From Sisyra terminalis (Eukaryota > Arthropoda > Insecta > Neuroptera > Sisyridae), in the NCBI GenBank assembly GCA_958496175.1, contig OY292278.1:18166001-18230000 (forward strand): DNA of 64,000 nucleotides. The letters run 5' to 3'. The translations under genes were made by a program, and so were the position numbers. This document shows, piece by piece, positions 1 through 11,699 of the stretch. The first letter of the stretch is position 1; each line of letters begins with the position of its first letter. The notes below the pieces were generated by a model. It searched no databases. It saw nothing but the letters and a program-made list of their open reading frames with translations, and was not told the DNA's origin.

Positions 1-172
1 TTCCACGATGTAAAATATAAAAAAAAACGCCAATCAAATGTAAACATCTCATTGTTTGTTGCAACAAAAAAAATAAAAACAAATTCTGGAACCCGAGATC
101 TTTTTTCATGGAATCAAAATAATCAAGAGTATTTTAAACATTTTTAATCAAAATTTCTTAAAAATTAAAGTC

Positions 173-816
173 ATATTCCTGTATAACAGTAGGCAGATAT
201 ACTGGAAATATGATCCTTTATCCTTAGATAAACCAAGGAATTCATTTTATGAAGAAAGTTGTATTTAGCCAAAGCCTTAAAAGACAAGTTTCACCAAAAT
301 TTATTGAAAGAATAAATTGTTATTCAATAATTATTTATACTGGCCTACTGGTGGATGAATGGTCATGGTGACCGCTGGTAGGTGTTGGACTTGAATGTTG
401 TATCGGTATAATTTTAAGCAGGCCAAAGTTCACAAAGTGCTAAAGAATCAGAGGAAGAAGAAAAAGAAGATATATTTTTTTATTATTGTTATTTACCATC
501 ATTTTATAACAACTAAGGTCTTTAGCGACTCAAAGGTTAATCCTTATATCATGAAATATCGAAAATTTGCTCGATGCGAGATTCGAACGTAATACCTACC
601 AGTTTTGGAACGGTCACCTTGACCATTTGGCCACCAGTAGACTAATATAAATAATTATAAAGTAACAATTTATCCTTTTAATGAATTTTGGTGAACCTTT
701 TCTTTTGAGGTTTTGGCTAGATACAGCTTTTCTCATGAAAAGCATTCCATGGTTTATCAAAGGATAAAAATGGGGCAATCATATTTCTAGAATCTGTCTA
801 CCGTTATACAGAAATA
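173..816. repeat. Imperfect palindrome of about 640 bp built around a SINE
   Basis: The left arm (about 173-410) and the reverse complement of the right arm (about 570-816) match through most of their length. Outer ends read CTGTATAACAGTAGGCAGAT on the left and CTGTATAACGGTAGACAGAT in the reversed right arm, and both arms run into a SINE head (TACTGGTGG...GAATGGTCA). The arms differ by many substitutions and small indels, so the fold is old. The unpaired centre holds the SINE body. I could not find a clear target duplication. It may be a foldback element or an inverted duplication of SINE plus flank. Confidence 0.7.
469..650 (-). mobile_element. tRNA-derived SINE, copy 1
   Basis: On the minus strand the copy begins with TAGTCTACTGGTGGCCAAAT, an RNA polymerase III A-box-like stretch, followed about 40 nt later by a B-box-like GTTCGAATCTC, then a body with CGAAAATTT/ATATTTC, GAGTCGCTAAAGACC, GTTATAAA and a tail rich in A/AAT. 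At least five more copies in this window share the body (6.5, 22.0, 22.6, 50.3 and 62.4 kb), which is what makes it a dispersed family. Head-only sequence is repeated in the opposite direction at about 324-410. The A box resembles tRNA-Leu/Ser type heads; that assignment is an inference. Confidence 0.72.
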
Positions 817-929
817 TGGTTTGGAATTGAAAAAACTAAAAGGATATAAATAGTTATAAATTAACTACAGGAAGAAACCATAAAAATATTGCCATTATAT
901 AGGGTTAAAGAAGTAAATTAGCATGCTAG

Positions 930-1230
930 TAGACCTATCAATAGTACACAGCTATATGAAGAAATGTCTTCACTCTGGGGATGTAAATGTTAAGTGTATA
1001 TAGGAAACGTTATAATAGGGAAGATATAGTTTCCCATTTTCTATTTCACTGCCCAGCTTTGGTTTGTTGCCATCTAATCTATCTAGGACTATTTAAGTTT
1101 GAGATGGTCCATTTTGGAGATCCATTCGGTAGTCTGCTGCGATTTATCGCAAAAATAGATCAGATCAATTGAAAGTGAAAGATAATATTGCTGGAACCCA
1201 ATAATCCTTCTAGGCAATAAAAAAGAGAAA
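930..1230 (+). pseudogene. LINE RNase H-domain relic
   Basis: Frame +3 from 987 encodes a peptide containing EDIVSHFLFHCPALVC followed by FGDPFGSLLRFIAKI. This resembles the C-terminal end of the RNase H region common in insect LINE polyproteins, where a run such as ETxxHxLxHCPAL is followed by a hydrophobic ILxFI motif. Upstream residues (HSYMKKCLHSGDVN) can be read as the decayed HLHxMG..D segment, with a stop between. Only about 85 codons remain and no catalytic residues can be confirmed. Similar domains recur at 53.8 kb and 62.1 kb. Confidence 0.5.
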
Positions 1231-1239
1231 TTTGTAATA

Positions 1240-2251
1240 TAGGCTACATTATATCAAAATTAGAATTAGAACAACCACAATAATTGATTCTTAGTGGAAT
1301 TTGAAAGTATAGCACTCCACTGGCAATACTGCTTTTATTTTGCCCCCGATAGTTACACTTTCGAGTGGTTTTTTAATTTTTTTGATTTTTATTTCTTGTA
1401 TTTTTCAAGGAACTACCTTTTGATTTCTATACCAATACCTATTGATTCGTCTATGTGTCAAATATGTTAAGATATTATGGTGTTATAATATGTTGAGATC
1501 AAAACTTCATACATTGTTTTCTGTTGTCAACTTACCTCTACTCGATGAACCTAATATCAGGTATGATAGCAGAGACCATCGCAAAAAATGGGCTGATATG
1601 GCAATTGCAGACAAAAACTCAAACAATTACTAATTGATTAATACAGCGGATTTTTTTAAATAACAAAAAATTTCAGTAAACTGTTTAGTGAATTTAGCTA
1701 TAATTTTATCGGTGAGGAGATAAATAAAATTAAATAGTTCATTCTCATTAATATTACTCTCTAATTTGCATGTAAGTCTAATTTAATAAAGATACACAAA
1801 GAGATAAGGATTTACAGTAAAATTTAAGTTTTATTGCTAACCATTAAAGTACTCTTCATTAAATTTTCAGTAAAAAAGTTTCAAACAAAACTTTAGTTTT
1901 ACTAGCAGATAATTCAGTAGTCATTGAAATTAGTTTAAAAAAAACCCTTAAGACCATAAACTTCATTCAGTATAGTGAAACTTTTAGTAGTATTGTATGC
2001 CAAAATCTTATTGAAATATTTTATGGTAATTATTGTTATAAATATGAATTTTGAGCTTTCAATGATAATTCGTTTTCGTAATTTTTGTTTAACAACTATT
2101 ATAAACAAATAAATATCTACATTTAATTACCATAATGAGCATAAAAAGTTTCAAAATTTATTGAAAATTTGACATCGAATTTTCCAACAAAATGGAACAT
2201 TTTCCGTTTAACATTGATAAGTATTTTATTTATTTCCGAATCACAATAAAT
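1240..2251. other. Unassigned AT-rich intergenic sequence
   Basis: No ORF with a recognisable domain, repeat boundary or RNA gene was seen. The short ORF at 1442-1633 has no family resemblance and spans low-complexity sequence. Confidence 0.5.
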
Positions 2252-2455
2252 TAATGGATAATAATATATATATATGTCTTTGAGATTCAATTAAAAAATT
2301 ACTTTATTACGACGCGTTTCAACAGTTTTTGTTTATTATTATTATTATTATTAATATTATTACCTGATGATGACAGTCAAAAACTGTTGATACGCGTCGT
2401 AATAAAGTAATTTTTTAATTGAATCTCAAAGACATACATATATTATTATCCATTA
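2252..2455. repeat. About 200-bp perfect-arm hairpin carrying hammerhead family A
   Basis: The arms TAATGGATAATAATATATAT...(2252-2327) and its near-exact reverse complement (2376-2455) flank a TTA-rich centre (2330-2362). The arms are about 95% identical by eye, so this hairpin is young or maintained. The right arm plus centre make a full hammerhead on the plus strand; the left arm holds the reversed 3' half only (stem II 3' strand, GAAA, ACGCGTC, GTAATAA). It could move as a MITE-like unit; the flanks show no convincing target duplication. Confidence 0.85.
2357..2405 (+). ncRNA. Type I hammerhead-ribozyme motif, family A
   Basis: Stem I is TTATTAC (2357-2363) pairing with GTAATAA (2399-2405), 7 of 7. 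The core CTGATGA is at 2364-2370. One nucleotide (T2371) precedes stem II, GACAGT (2372-2377) against ACTGTT (2383-2388), loop CAAAA. The second core box reads GATA at 2389-2392 where GAAA is expected; the reversed arm of the same hairpin keeps GAAA, so the ancestor was canonical. Stem III is ACGCGT (2392-2397), a palindrome with no loop; then C2398 is the predicted cleavage nucleotide. The A14-to-T change probably makes this copy inactive. No experiment supports cleavage. Confidence 0.7.
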
Positions 2456-4585
2456 ACATTTTCCGGTGTGTAAGGAAAAAATAAATTTAAAGTGTTTAAA
2501 GTAGAGGTACGTAGTTGATAGTAATAAGAGTAAGAAATATGTAGAGACGTAAGGTATATGTAGTTGAGAGTAGGATAAAGGAGCTTAGCTAAATAAGTGT
2601 TAGCTTCAGCTCTAACTCCAAAGCATTTTTTTAAACTGAAGCTCCAGGATTCAGGAGTTAATATTTGACTGAAGCTTTGGCCTAACTTGTTATACTTTAT
2701 AATTATCTTATTGATTATAAATCGCCGTCACCAAACTTCAATTAAAATGCAGGTTTACTGCATTGAAATTCAATTTGTTAAATAAGAATTTAAAGAAGTA
2801 TTTTATGAGTATGCACTCTACTGTATTAAACATAAAATGGTTAGGAACTAGAACCTGTACAAATTTTGATGTTTTTAACTCCATTAAAACCAATATTTTG
2901 GCTCCAATTTTTCCAAAATATTCCGGTTTCAGAGCTCCGAGCTCCAGCTCCGACTCTGCAGCTCTGGTTAATAAGTTTGTGACTTCTAAGGTTGTCTTAT
3001 TGTATTCATTTTTAACAATTGCATATATTTTTTGAACACTTTTGTTTAGATAAGTCACGGGTTAAGAAGATTCTTTAAGTAGTTGCAGTATAACCCAACA
3101 TTAGAATAAGCCATGCATATTCCTTTTTATAGGAGTATATGTTAGGTATTAACTTTTATATAGTTGGAAAAAATATTTTCAAGTTTTACATTCATGGTAA
3201 CATTATTTTATGATGTTTTTATATTCCACCAAATAAGAGAAAATGAACGACAAAGAAAGTTGAACAAGAAGTAAAATAAGAGTACATGGGTTCCTCTAGC
3301 CGTGCAAATAGCTGCTATTCATTTATATTATTTTAAATAATTTGTATATGCATAAATATTATTTATGCATGTCACAACAAAAGCTGTCGCACTTATATGT
3401 TTTATTATAAACAGTCATTAAAACGAGCAGAAATTGCATGCAGAGCATTACATGAAGATGGAAGCTTTCATTCCTGTCCACCAACTAATTTCATACTCTT
3501 TGTTTAAACTTACTAAAGCAATTATAATAATTTCATAAATGTTCACCAAATTTCTCAAATTTGACCATAGTGTACGCTTCCACCCATTCGTAGCCAAAAC
3601 CGAAATGTAAATTGACTAGAATTATGTAGGTGGAAATCCATATTACGAAACTCTCAAAAAAAGAGATCGAGGATAATAGTCGAGGCTTAGAGAAATGCTG
3701 TATGGTTTCCTGAGGGTGTCCTAATTAAATATTTAAAATGGATTATTTCAGGCCCCTTCTACATATTTAAATAAGTTTAACAAACAACTGCGTGAATTGT
3801 GCTTAGTTTATTTAAGAAGGACGCCGTTACATTGGAGGATTTAAATGCAATGTTGATTTTAAACATTTTTACAAGAATGTATAGAACGGCCAATTTAAAA
3901 CAAACAATTAGCTCGAAGCGATATTTAATTCCTTAAATTACGTGGCTTACTGTTTATCGGTGGAAATGTTTAATATATTCTTCAAAATCAAATACCTGGA
4001 GCATCGCTTAATAGTTGAGAAATTGGTGAACATTATTCATAAATGAATACTAGAAACAGTATTTAAGGATAATTTTTTGTAGCATTGTTTGGAAAGAAGA
4101 AGATGCGTTCTCCTTACTGGAATGTGAAACCAAGCAATTCAATTTAGCTTTGCAAATAGCTATTTCAATTTCCTTGATTTCATCGATAGTAATTAATTTC
4201 AAAGCTTTCTCTGAAATCCTCGTTATTGACATAGAATGAAAACAATTTGTTTGTCTTCCATACTGTTATTGAATTAGTTCACGCAAATCTATGCATACTC
4301 CATGTTTTCTGGAGCTTTATAGGCCAAAAATAATATGAAACATTTTTAAATTAATTTTGAGCAGTCATAATTTATTATGCCTAAGTTTTTTATATTAGGA
4401 CTCCAAAAATAAAAGAAAAATAATTATATTTCACAAATTAAGGGTATTTACTGCTTTATATATGGATAAAAGAAAAAGCTTTATTTTACAGAAAAGTATA
4501 ATCCGAGTTGTTAGATAAAAACTTTTGATTTTTAATAACGTAGCTTGATAATAAGATATTTAATGTATTTGTTTTTATTTAAAAC
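2456..4585. other. Unassigned AT-rich sequence
   Basis: ORFs at 2738-3058 (minus) and 2763-3035 (plus) overlap each other and neither resembles a known protein. A small perfect hairpin (ATGCATAAAT, ATT, ATTTATGCAT) lies near 3347-3369. Nothing else was recognised. Confidence 0.5.
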
Positions 4586-5150
4586 GAGCGGTGACAATGC
4601 GACATTTTTCAAATAACTTACATTTTTAAACTTGTGATATCTTTCGAATGGAATGTTCAAATTGAATAACTCAAAAAGTTATATAATGGTATTGAAGCAC
4701 ACTTAAATATGAAGTCATTTATTTTGATAAGGATTAATCCCAAAGTATAAATAAAAAAGCTTTTATAACGGTGGCATTTATATATATTTTTTAAAATGAA
4801 AAAAACACTTATTGTTACATAACTATAATAGTTAGACATATGCTGTCGGTCTATTTTTTGTAGATAATGATATGTTCTGCAAAATCGTACCACATTATTT
4901 TGTTCTATAACCAATAGTTTTCGCAGTGCACGCGATAAAAGAATGTTTTTTGGTAATTTTTTCAGACCTTGGGTTACATTATTGGAGTTTTAGTATGAAT
5001 CCCTAACTTTTTCGAAAATTTAATATAACCTATGTTCACCGGAAATAGTGTAGCTTCCCAACAGTGAAAGAATTTTTCAAATCGGTCAAGTAGTTTCGGA
5101 GCCTATTCAAAGCAAACAAACAATCAAATCATTCCTCTTTATAATAATAG
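4586..5150 (+). repeat. Interspersed repeat copy, 3' portion
   Basis: This 565-bp segment is about 97% identical by eye to 19353-19918 (shared start GAGCGGTGAC; shared end CCTCTTTATAATAATAGA). The 3' part (CAAATCGGTCAAGTAGTTTC...CAATCAAATC) looks like the conserved 3' tails of insect non-LTR or related repeats. It lacks the family's 5' signature (GCTGAT.CCC.CAACT.CG), so it is 5'-truncated, as reverse-transcribed copies usually are. It contains the short minus ORF 4657-4914, which is not supported as a gene. Confidence 0.8.
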
Positions 5151-6462
5151 ATATGATTCGCCATTCAAATTGAAGACCAGTGTTCCGAAAATTTTTTGTA
5201 AGGGGTTCTTCCGTTTTTGTGGAAGTACCTTATGGCTTTCATACATAACAGTTTTTCCACGGTATATGAACTAATGATCGTGGAAAATGCTTTGCAGGAC
5301 ACTATTGTAGACGATGCATGTAAGCGTAAATTATATTTCATATTTAGAATGACAATTTAACGGAAAAATAGAAACAAATTTCAAAACACTATTTTGAAAA
5401 AAAATCTAAATATTGACCAAAAATAATTGGTTAGAAAATTTTTATGGTAAACAGAGTAATGACGTAGTAAAAGCTAAAATAGCCTTTTCGTAGACCCAAC
5501 CTATCTTATTGTTCTTTACAAAGCTATAGCAAATTTAAAAGTTCTATAAATTTACCATATACTTCATCTATCGTTACTTACATCGTTTGAAATCCCTTGC
5601 AAAATGGGTTGCAGCTTTTCAATGTTTATTTTCAGCTTAGCAATCTATCCATAAGTCGATCAATGGCAAAGCTTTTGCATGAAATCCCATTGAGTTTATA
5701 AATAGTGTTATATTTTGAAAATTAACGATCAATGATACTATTTTTTTAATCAAATGAATGCAAAAGTAATCATTGTGGAGAAAAAGGGAAAAGGGGCGTT
5801 GTAGAAAAATAAAAAAATGAAATGATTGAAGAAAAAGGAAGAATAGAGGAATTGAAATTTTGAACCTGTTAAAAGGGTGAACGAATTATTTTTATCTAAA
5901 GAATCTCAACAAGGACATACAGCGCTAAAAAGAAAAGTTTATCAACGTAAGAAAATAATTTGTTGGCAAAATACAATGAAAAAGTTATTCTTCAAAGAAG
6001 TATTTTCATAGAAAATTCAAATGTTTACAATGTACAAACCTATACAAAGCACAATAAGTAAAAGTGGTTAAGACGGTAAAATAATAAATAAAAATTATAA
6101 GTTATTTAAGGACAAAACATTTACTTGTTTATGGATTCTTTTTAATGGACGTTGATATGTGGATTCTGGATATCAGTTTGATACGAATAAAATAAAGCTT
6201 TCGGTAATGATTTCTTAATAGCTATCGTGAAAATATAAACACTTTTCCTTACTCTTTTATGCATATATTTTATGCTAACCGTCACTCATTTGCGTCACTT
6301 GACGAATTATAAAATCTAGACTTAAAATATGATTGAAATATTTCTTTTTTGTAAACAGGATAAATGAATGAAGGGTTTAATCGCATTTATGTTTAAAGTG
6401 TTTGTAAAGTAACCTTTAAAAAGCGAAAATTTAATAATATTTACATATTTGTTTGTCATATA
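5151..6462. other. Unassigned AT-rich sequence
   Basis: Nothing recognised: no domain-bearing ORF, no strong repeat structure. Confidence 0.45.
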
Positions 6463-6597
6463 TTTTTTTAATTGTTATTTATCGTCACTTTATAACTACT
6501 AAGGTCATTAGCGGCTCTAGGGTTAATAAAATCCGTTATCGAGAGTATTGACAATTTGCTTGATACTAGACCACTCAGCTACCAGTAGGCTTGCTCA
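6463..6597 (-). mobile_element. tRNA-derived SINE, copy 2
   Basis: The minus-strand copy retains the 5' end (AGCCTACTGGTAGCTGAGTG) and the body (GAGCCGCTAATGACCTTAGT, AAAGTGACGATAAATAACAA) but has lost the stretch holding the B box, so it is internally deleted and could not be transcribed by Pol III. Confidence 0.65.
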
Positions 6598-9500
6598 TAT
6601 ATATATTATCGATAATAAATTAGGTAATTTAATAGTTGGTTATGAAGTAGCAAGGAGCTACTCAACTGAAGTATCTAGTCATAGAGAAGTACTCATTTAA
6701 AGTACCTCTTTAAATACAACATTGTAGATTTTTCCTTCAGTTGTTAACAATACTAGGTCACTAGATGGACTCACTTTCGCGTAGGTTCCATAAGGTAGAC
6801 ATTTCTATTAGTTTTCTGTTAAGGTAAGGTGCCATAATTTCGGCTTCGTCCAAAAAATCACCTGTGGTCGCAATTTCGGCTTCCACCAAAAAATCAACAG
6901 AAGGTACTTATTTTGTTATAAAAATATGGTCTGGTTTAAACATATACGAATTATGTATCGTTATTTAAGGAAAGAATAGTTGGGAATTGTTACTATCAAC
7001 ATGTAATACTAACAATACAACCAAGTTGTTTTCATTGACTTAAGTATCATTGTAACAAAATATTTTTCCGGGGTCGATATCAGGGTCCTTAGTACTATTA
7101 ATGTATCTTTGATTTGGGTTGTAGATTGTTTAAAGTCATCAAAATTATTATTTTTTTATAATAAATAAAGTTTATTGTTATTTTTTATTAATTTAACTAT
7201 TCAATTTATATTAAAAGTCAAATTTCTAAAAAAAAAATAAAAGGATAATTTTAATTACTTAGTCTCATCAATTGAGGCTAATTAGCAAATTTTATTTTTT
7301 CAAACAATTTTCTTTCAACCTTATTTTTTTTTCTACACTTCTATACAGCCATAGTACGTAATTTCATATACGATTGCTTATGGGAATTACAGTTTATTGT
7401 TCGAAACTTTCGGTTTAAAATTTTTGTCTTCTTACCAATAAATTCAATTAAAATTATAAAAAAAATAATTCTTTGCATTAAAAGTGTATTACGGAAAGAA
7501 AATATTCTCCTTCTCGCATGTATTGCACCTACAGTCTATATATAAAGACATAATAATGCATTATTATCCACATATGTGAATAAAGTGCAAATTACGTAAT
7601 ACACTATACAACTTTATTATGTATTACTTGACCTCCTTTTAAAATTTGTTCCATTTATACAATTTTATTCTCTCCTAATTGCATATTTCCAAGTTTGCTC
7701 TCTTATTTAAATTAAATAACTCCAACACTAGATAGCCATAAGAAAAATTTAATTTAAAAATACTGTAGATACTCCAATGGGAGATATTGCGAAATAACAG
7801 GAGCATTCTACTTAATTCTCCAAATGAAATATATTTCCTTTTTATGGAATACTAAACGATTTATTGGTTTCTAATTTTTGAAAGATCGCCTATAAAGTAA
7901 AAGGATTGGTTATTTATCATGTTTTATTAAGGGTAATAAAAAAAGTTTTATATTGGAAAACATAGAGCGCTACACATCCGCAGCTTTCGTCTCCAAATGT
8001 CACCAGATCGACAAGTTTCAAATATCAATCAATCAAGTGTGCGTTATTTATTTTTTCCACTCAACGCCCTTTTTGAATCCCTCTATTCGATAAATGTAGG
8101 TAAGTGTGAAAATGCGAACGATTTTCCTTTTGAAATTGGTAAAAGGAACGAAAGGGGATCAATGAATCATGCTATGTACCCGATTATGGCGTAAGTATAT
8201 TCGAATTCGTATGGGAATGCGTGTGACGCGAATCGGGAACGGAACTTAGCTGATACTCGAAAACGGGACTCTATTCCTTTCACTTATTTTTTTTTCGCAT
8301 TATTTTCGGATAAAACATGCGTGTGACAGAAAAATAATAATCAATCTTGAACAGACAGGATATCACAGCTTATATATAACGCATTCACTCGGGATCGTTC
8401 TAAAGTCCCAATGGGAATGTATGCACAATAGGATACTGGAAATACTTACAAGTAAATTATCGGGAAAAAAGTAGAAAAAAAAATCGATACTGTTATTCAG
8501 AGAAAAAATAGCTCATAAGAAAACACTATTGTTATTATTAATTAAATATTATATTTTTTACACATTTTTCATTTGTATATAATACTTAGAAAATAATTTC
8601 TACTAATTAAAATTTGTATATACTTTGATAAAGATTTAATATATTTTTGTAAATCTAAACAATTTAAACTCAATAATAAAATAATATGATTACAAATATT
8701 TAAAAGAAAATCTATTGTAACACAAACTTATCTAATCTAACTTATATATATATATATATATATATAAATTGTTTGAATGATAATGAAAAATCAATGTTTT
8801 TTACAAATCATACTTTTTAGACACTAAATTGGGCATTTTCAATGCTATTAAAAATAATGGAACCGTAGAAAATTAATACTTTTATGAATTAAAATTTTTT
8901 GTGAAGTATCGAAACAAAAATCCGTCACTTTCACTTACTGACGAATTCTGGTTTAATAGTAACATATCTATAAACCGATAGTTTATTCATAGTTGATTTT
9001 AAAGTTTTTATTTTTTTTATGGATAAAATGGAAAGTATTCACTGGGAACAAAAGAAAATTTGAACAGAAATTGACTTCTTTCGTAAACGTTGTATTATAT
9101 TTTGATATTCCGACTTGAAAAGGCCAATTAATTATTAGGTATATAGTCTAAAACAATGAACCGACTCAAAAGTTTGACAAAAATTACATTTAATTAAAAC
9201 TTTCATTTGGAAAAATTTGTACTTTTTCTGTAAATAAGTATATTTATATATTTAATTTTCATATACAGAACAAAGGAAGAAGTTAACTAATGAATTTCGG
9301 AGTACATAGATATTATTTTTGCGATAAATAAAAATAAAATGGTAAAATATACAAAAATGGAGGCAAGTGAAATATCAAAGACAAGCGTATTGTTTCATTT
9401 TGAAATGAAAATATTTATTTTCTAAATTCTCTAAATTTATTTTCTCATGCTGGAAAAAAAACGAGTTGTTTACGTCAATTATGAACGATGACGAGTATTT

Positions 9501-10300
9501 TCGTTAATTATTCGTTCAAACATCAGAAAAGCTTAAGTCAATATTGGTAGCAGTAGCGTAAACGAAATGATGATGGGCGTTCAGGACGAATTCAGAGGTC
9601 GGATTCGATGTTTCGAATGCATTATTTACATTTTTGCTTCCTTTATTGACATTATCGCAAAGTGATTCTTGAAAGATTTGTAAAGATTTGCTTAATTCGA
9701 TGAAATCTTCCCAATTTTACACGTCTCTCAATTCTGAGGCACTTAAATATGGATTGATGGTTTGAGATATTAAATTTGTAATCTTAATACTCCACTTAAG
9801 GATCTTTAAAATTCTTACACTCTCAAGAGCAGGGGGGTCCAACATGATGTTGTAGAGTTGTTGTACAGTGGTACTGTCAAGCATTAACAATAATAATTAT
9901 TCAAAGATGGCTTAGAATTTAAAAAGCTCGCAATCCGGATGAAGAGCTTTTGCCGGCTGGATGGTGGTCCGCGGATTGTATGTTGGACAGACCTGCCCTA
10001 GAGTATACATAATTTTTAGTAGCGACTAAGAGTTGTTACGTAACTAATTCTTAATTTAAGACATGCTTTTTTCTCAATTGTTAAAAAATAACTATCAAGT
10101 TTTCCCTCCTACCCTATGAAGCATAGGTTTCACGTTGAGAATTACTATTTTAAATGGTTCAAATTAAAGTTGTCATGATACAAAAAATGTTTATCTTAAT
10201 ATTAAAACTTAGTTCCAGTAATTTACACTTAAGATGTTTGGATACCTAAAATGGTCTTCAATAACCAATCTACGAAATTGCACCCTTTATAAATAACACA
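6598..10300. other. Unassigned sequence with one short TA repeat
   Basis: A (TA)n run occupies about 8742-8766. A short direct repeat (ATTTCGGCTTC...CAAAAAATCA) sits at 6836-6900. The open frame 7997-8194 contains a consensus-like splice donor (AGGTAAGTG at about 8098) but no recognised domain; see the findings. Otherwise nothing was identified. Confidence 0.45.
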
Positions 10301-10615
10301 GTAGTAAATTTATGGTTCTTTTTTCGCAATAATGACCACAATTTTCCACATCTTCAGTTCTTATTATTACCATGTCTAAGAACGATATTCGTCTTTCTTC
10401 TTCGCACTCCAATGTGAACTAAATGTTATCATGAAAATTATTGAAATATTGTAGCAAATTGTTTTTCTCATTTTTAGGCACTGCAATCAATATATCATCT
10501 ACACATAAACATAGTAGCGGAACTGTAAACGGTAACAATTCAATAATACTTGTTAGTCTGTAATACGCTACTATGTTACCTAATGACGGGCTAGCAGGAT
10601 TACCCATGCTACATA
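10300..10615 (-). pseudogene. Penelope-like element reverse transcriptase relic
   Basis: The minus frame from 10607 reads MGNPASPSLGNI, then LLCLCVDDILIAVPKNEK, then YFNNFHDNI, a stop, and in the same frame FTLECEEERRISFLDMVI. These match the order of PLE reverse-transcriptase blocks: the G-S/N-P-x-S-P box, the (Y/C)VDD catalytic box, FN.FH, and the FTxE..E...I(S/N)FLD block. The family reverse-transcribes its RNA at a nicked target. Only the palm end survives and at least one stop interrupts it. It points away from the endonuclease relic at 10700, which shares its family, so an inversion or foldback has rearranged the element. Confidence 0.82.
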
Positions 10616-10689
10616 TAAATAAGTAAAAATAATAATCAGAAGAATAGATTTAGGTTCCCATTTATAAAAGGTCTTTCAAAATCAATCAC

Positions 10690-11062
10690 ACGGTGTTTCT
10701 TGGGTACAGACTGGAAACCAGCATTTTATAATATAAAAACGGCCAGCCAAATGTTTTCTAAATTAAAGGATAAGAATGATCAGAAGAAAATTTCTAACAT
10801 AGTATATAGTATTCCTTGTAGCTGTGGGCTTACATATATTAGGCAAACTAGTCAGTATTTAGGCAGCAGAATATATCAACATTTGTATAGTTGTAAAAAT
10901 GCTTGTAAAATGAAAGAAAAAATAGCTTTATGTGTACATCATATCGAAACTGGACACAAGTTTAATTTTAATAATGTAATAGTACTTGGTAGGGAATGGA
11001 TAAGATATAAACAAAATATTAGTGAAATGATACATACTATATTTTTGCAAAAAACACTTTAA
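10690..11062 (+). pseudogene. Penelope-like element GIY-YIG endonuclease relic
   Basis: The 120-codon frame shows NIVYSIPCSCGLTYIRQTS, QHLYSCKN, then ALCVHHIETGHKFNF and ISEMIHT. This is the C-terminal GIY-YIG nuclease of Penelope-like elements: IVY stands for GIY, YIR for YIG (the glycine is lost), followed by QTSQYLGSRIYQH and the Cys/His residues typical of PLE endonucleases. The frame is open through the whole domain although the upstream RT is gone, so decay is moderate. The ATG at 10700 is probably not a native start; homology begins near WKPAF. An HHR hairpin follows 180 bp downstream, as expected at a PLE terminus. Confidence 0.85.
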
Positions 11063-11186
11063 CTTTCAGGACTGACAGAAAATTTTAATAAAATTTACTC
11101 AAATTTGTTGTATAAATTTAAATTACACTTTAAAAAAGTAAATCAATAATTGGTGATAAAATTCAGATCTCAGCTTTTATTAAATA

Positions 11187-11398
11187 AGAGGACAATTCAG
11201 GTTGTTTTAGATCGGTTTTTTTATTTAATATTTTTTAATATTCAAATAAGCTACATTTCGTTACGTATCGTAACTTCATCAGGCTTCTTGAATCACAAAA
11301 AATAAAATACGTAACGAAACGTAGCTAATTTGAATATTATAAAATATTAAATGAAAAAACCAATCTTGAACAACCTGAATTGTCTTCTTAATTAATAA
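11187..11398. repeat. Hairpin repeat family B, copy 1
   Basis: Arms begin TAAATAAGAGGACAATTCAG and end with its reverse complement CTGAATTGTCTTCTTAATTA. Two further copies (35.5 and 36.7 kb) share the arms, the ATTAAATAAAAA stretches and the ribozyme at the centre. The minus strand holds a complete hammerhead; the plus strand holds only the 3' half (TACGTAACGAAACGTAGCTA at about 11311). Confidence 0.85.
11240..11293 (-). ncRNA. Type I hammerhead-ribozyme motif, family B copy 1
   Basis: Read on the minus strand: stem I 5' side ATTCAAGAAGC, core CTGATGA, spacer A, stem II GTTACG-ATA-CGTAAC (6 bp), core GAAA, then TGT and the predicted cleavage nucleotide A, then GCTTATTTGAAT. Stem I pairs AAGC with GCTT, has a small internal loop, then ATTCAA with TTGAAT. 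All invariant core positions are present. Stem III is the four-base A-T-G-T (palindromic ACGT in the sister copy at 36.8 kb) with no loop, so a single molecule cannot form it. Confidence 0.8.
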
Positions 11399-11615
11399 TA
11401 GGTATACCAAAATATAATGTAATTTAAATTCATAGTAGTAACCAAAGTAACCTGTTACCATGCCCACAAGTGGGCTGTTTAACTTTAATAATTGTTTATT
11501 TATTGAATTGAATTGTAAATATAATAACATTGATATTTGTGATCATTATTTATTTCAAGGTGTAAATTATTGTATATATATATTGTATAATCTTTTATAG
11601 GTTTATGTATGTTAA

Positions 11616-11670
11616 TTTATTAGACGCTTGAGGAAGTCACGATACGTGACAAAACGTAACTGAATTGAAA
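11616..11670 (+). ncRNA. Degenerate hammerhead motif, family B-like
   Basis: TTGAGGA (11628-11634; C3 changed to T), spacer A, stem II GTCACG-ATA-CGTGAC (6 bp), AAAA for GAAA, then ACGTA. Both core changes predict loss of activity. Stem II has a T-A to C-G pair exchange relative to copy 1, i.e. the pairing is kept while the sequence changed. Confidence 0.55.
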
Positions 11671-11699
11671 AATTAAAAATTGATCCGTTTAAACCTGAA

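Noticed and set aside
2738..3058. Overlapping ORFs on both strands (106 and 90 codons)
   Set aside because: No domain, mutually antisense, AT-rich composition; not supported as genes.
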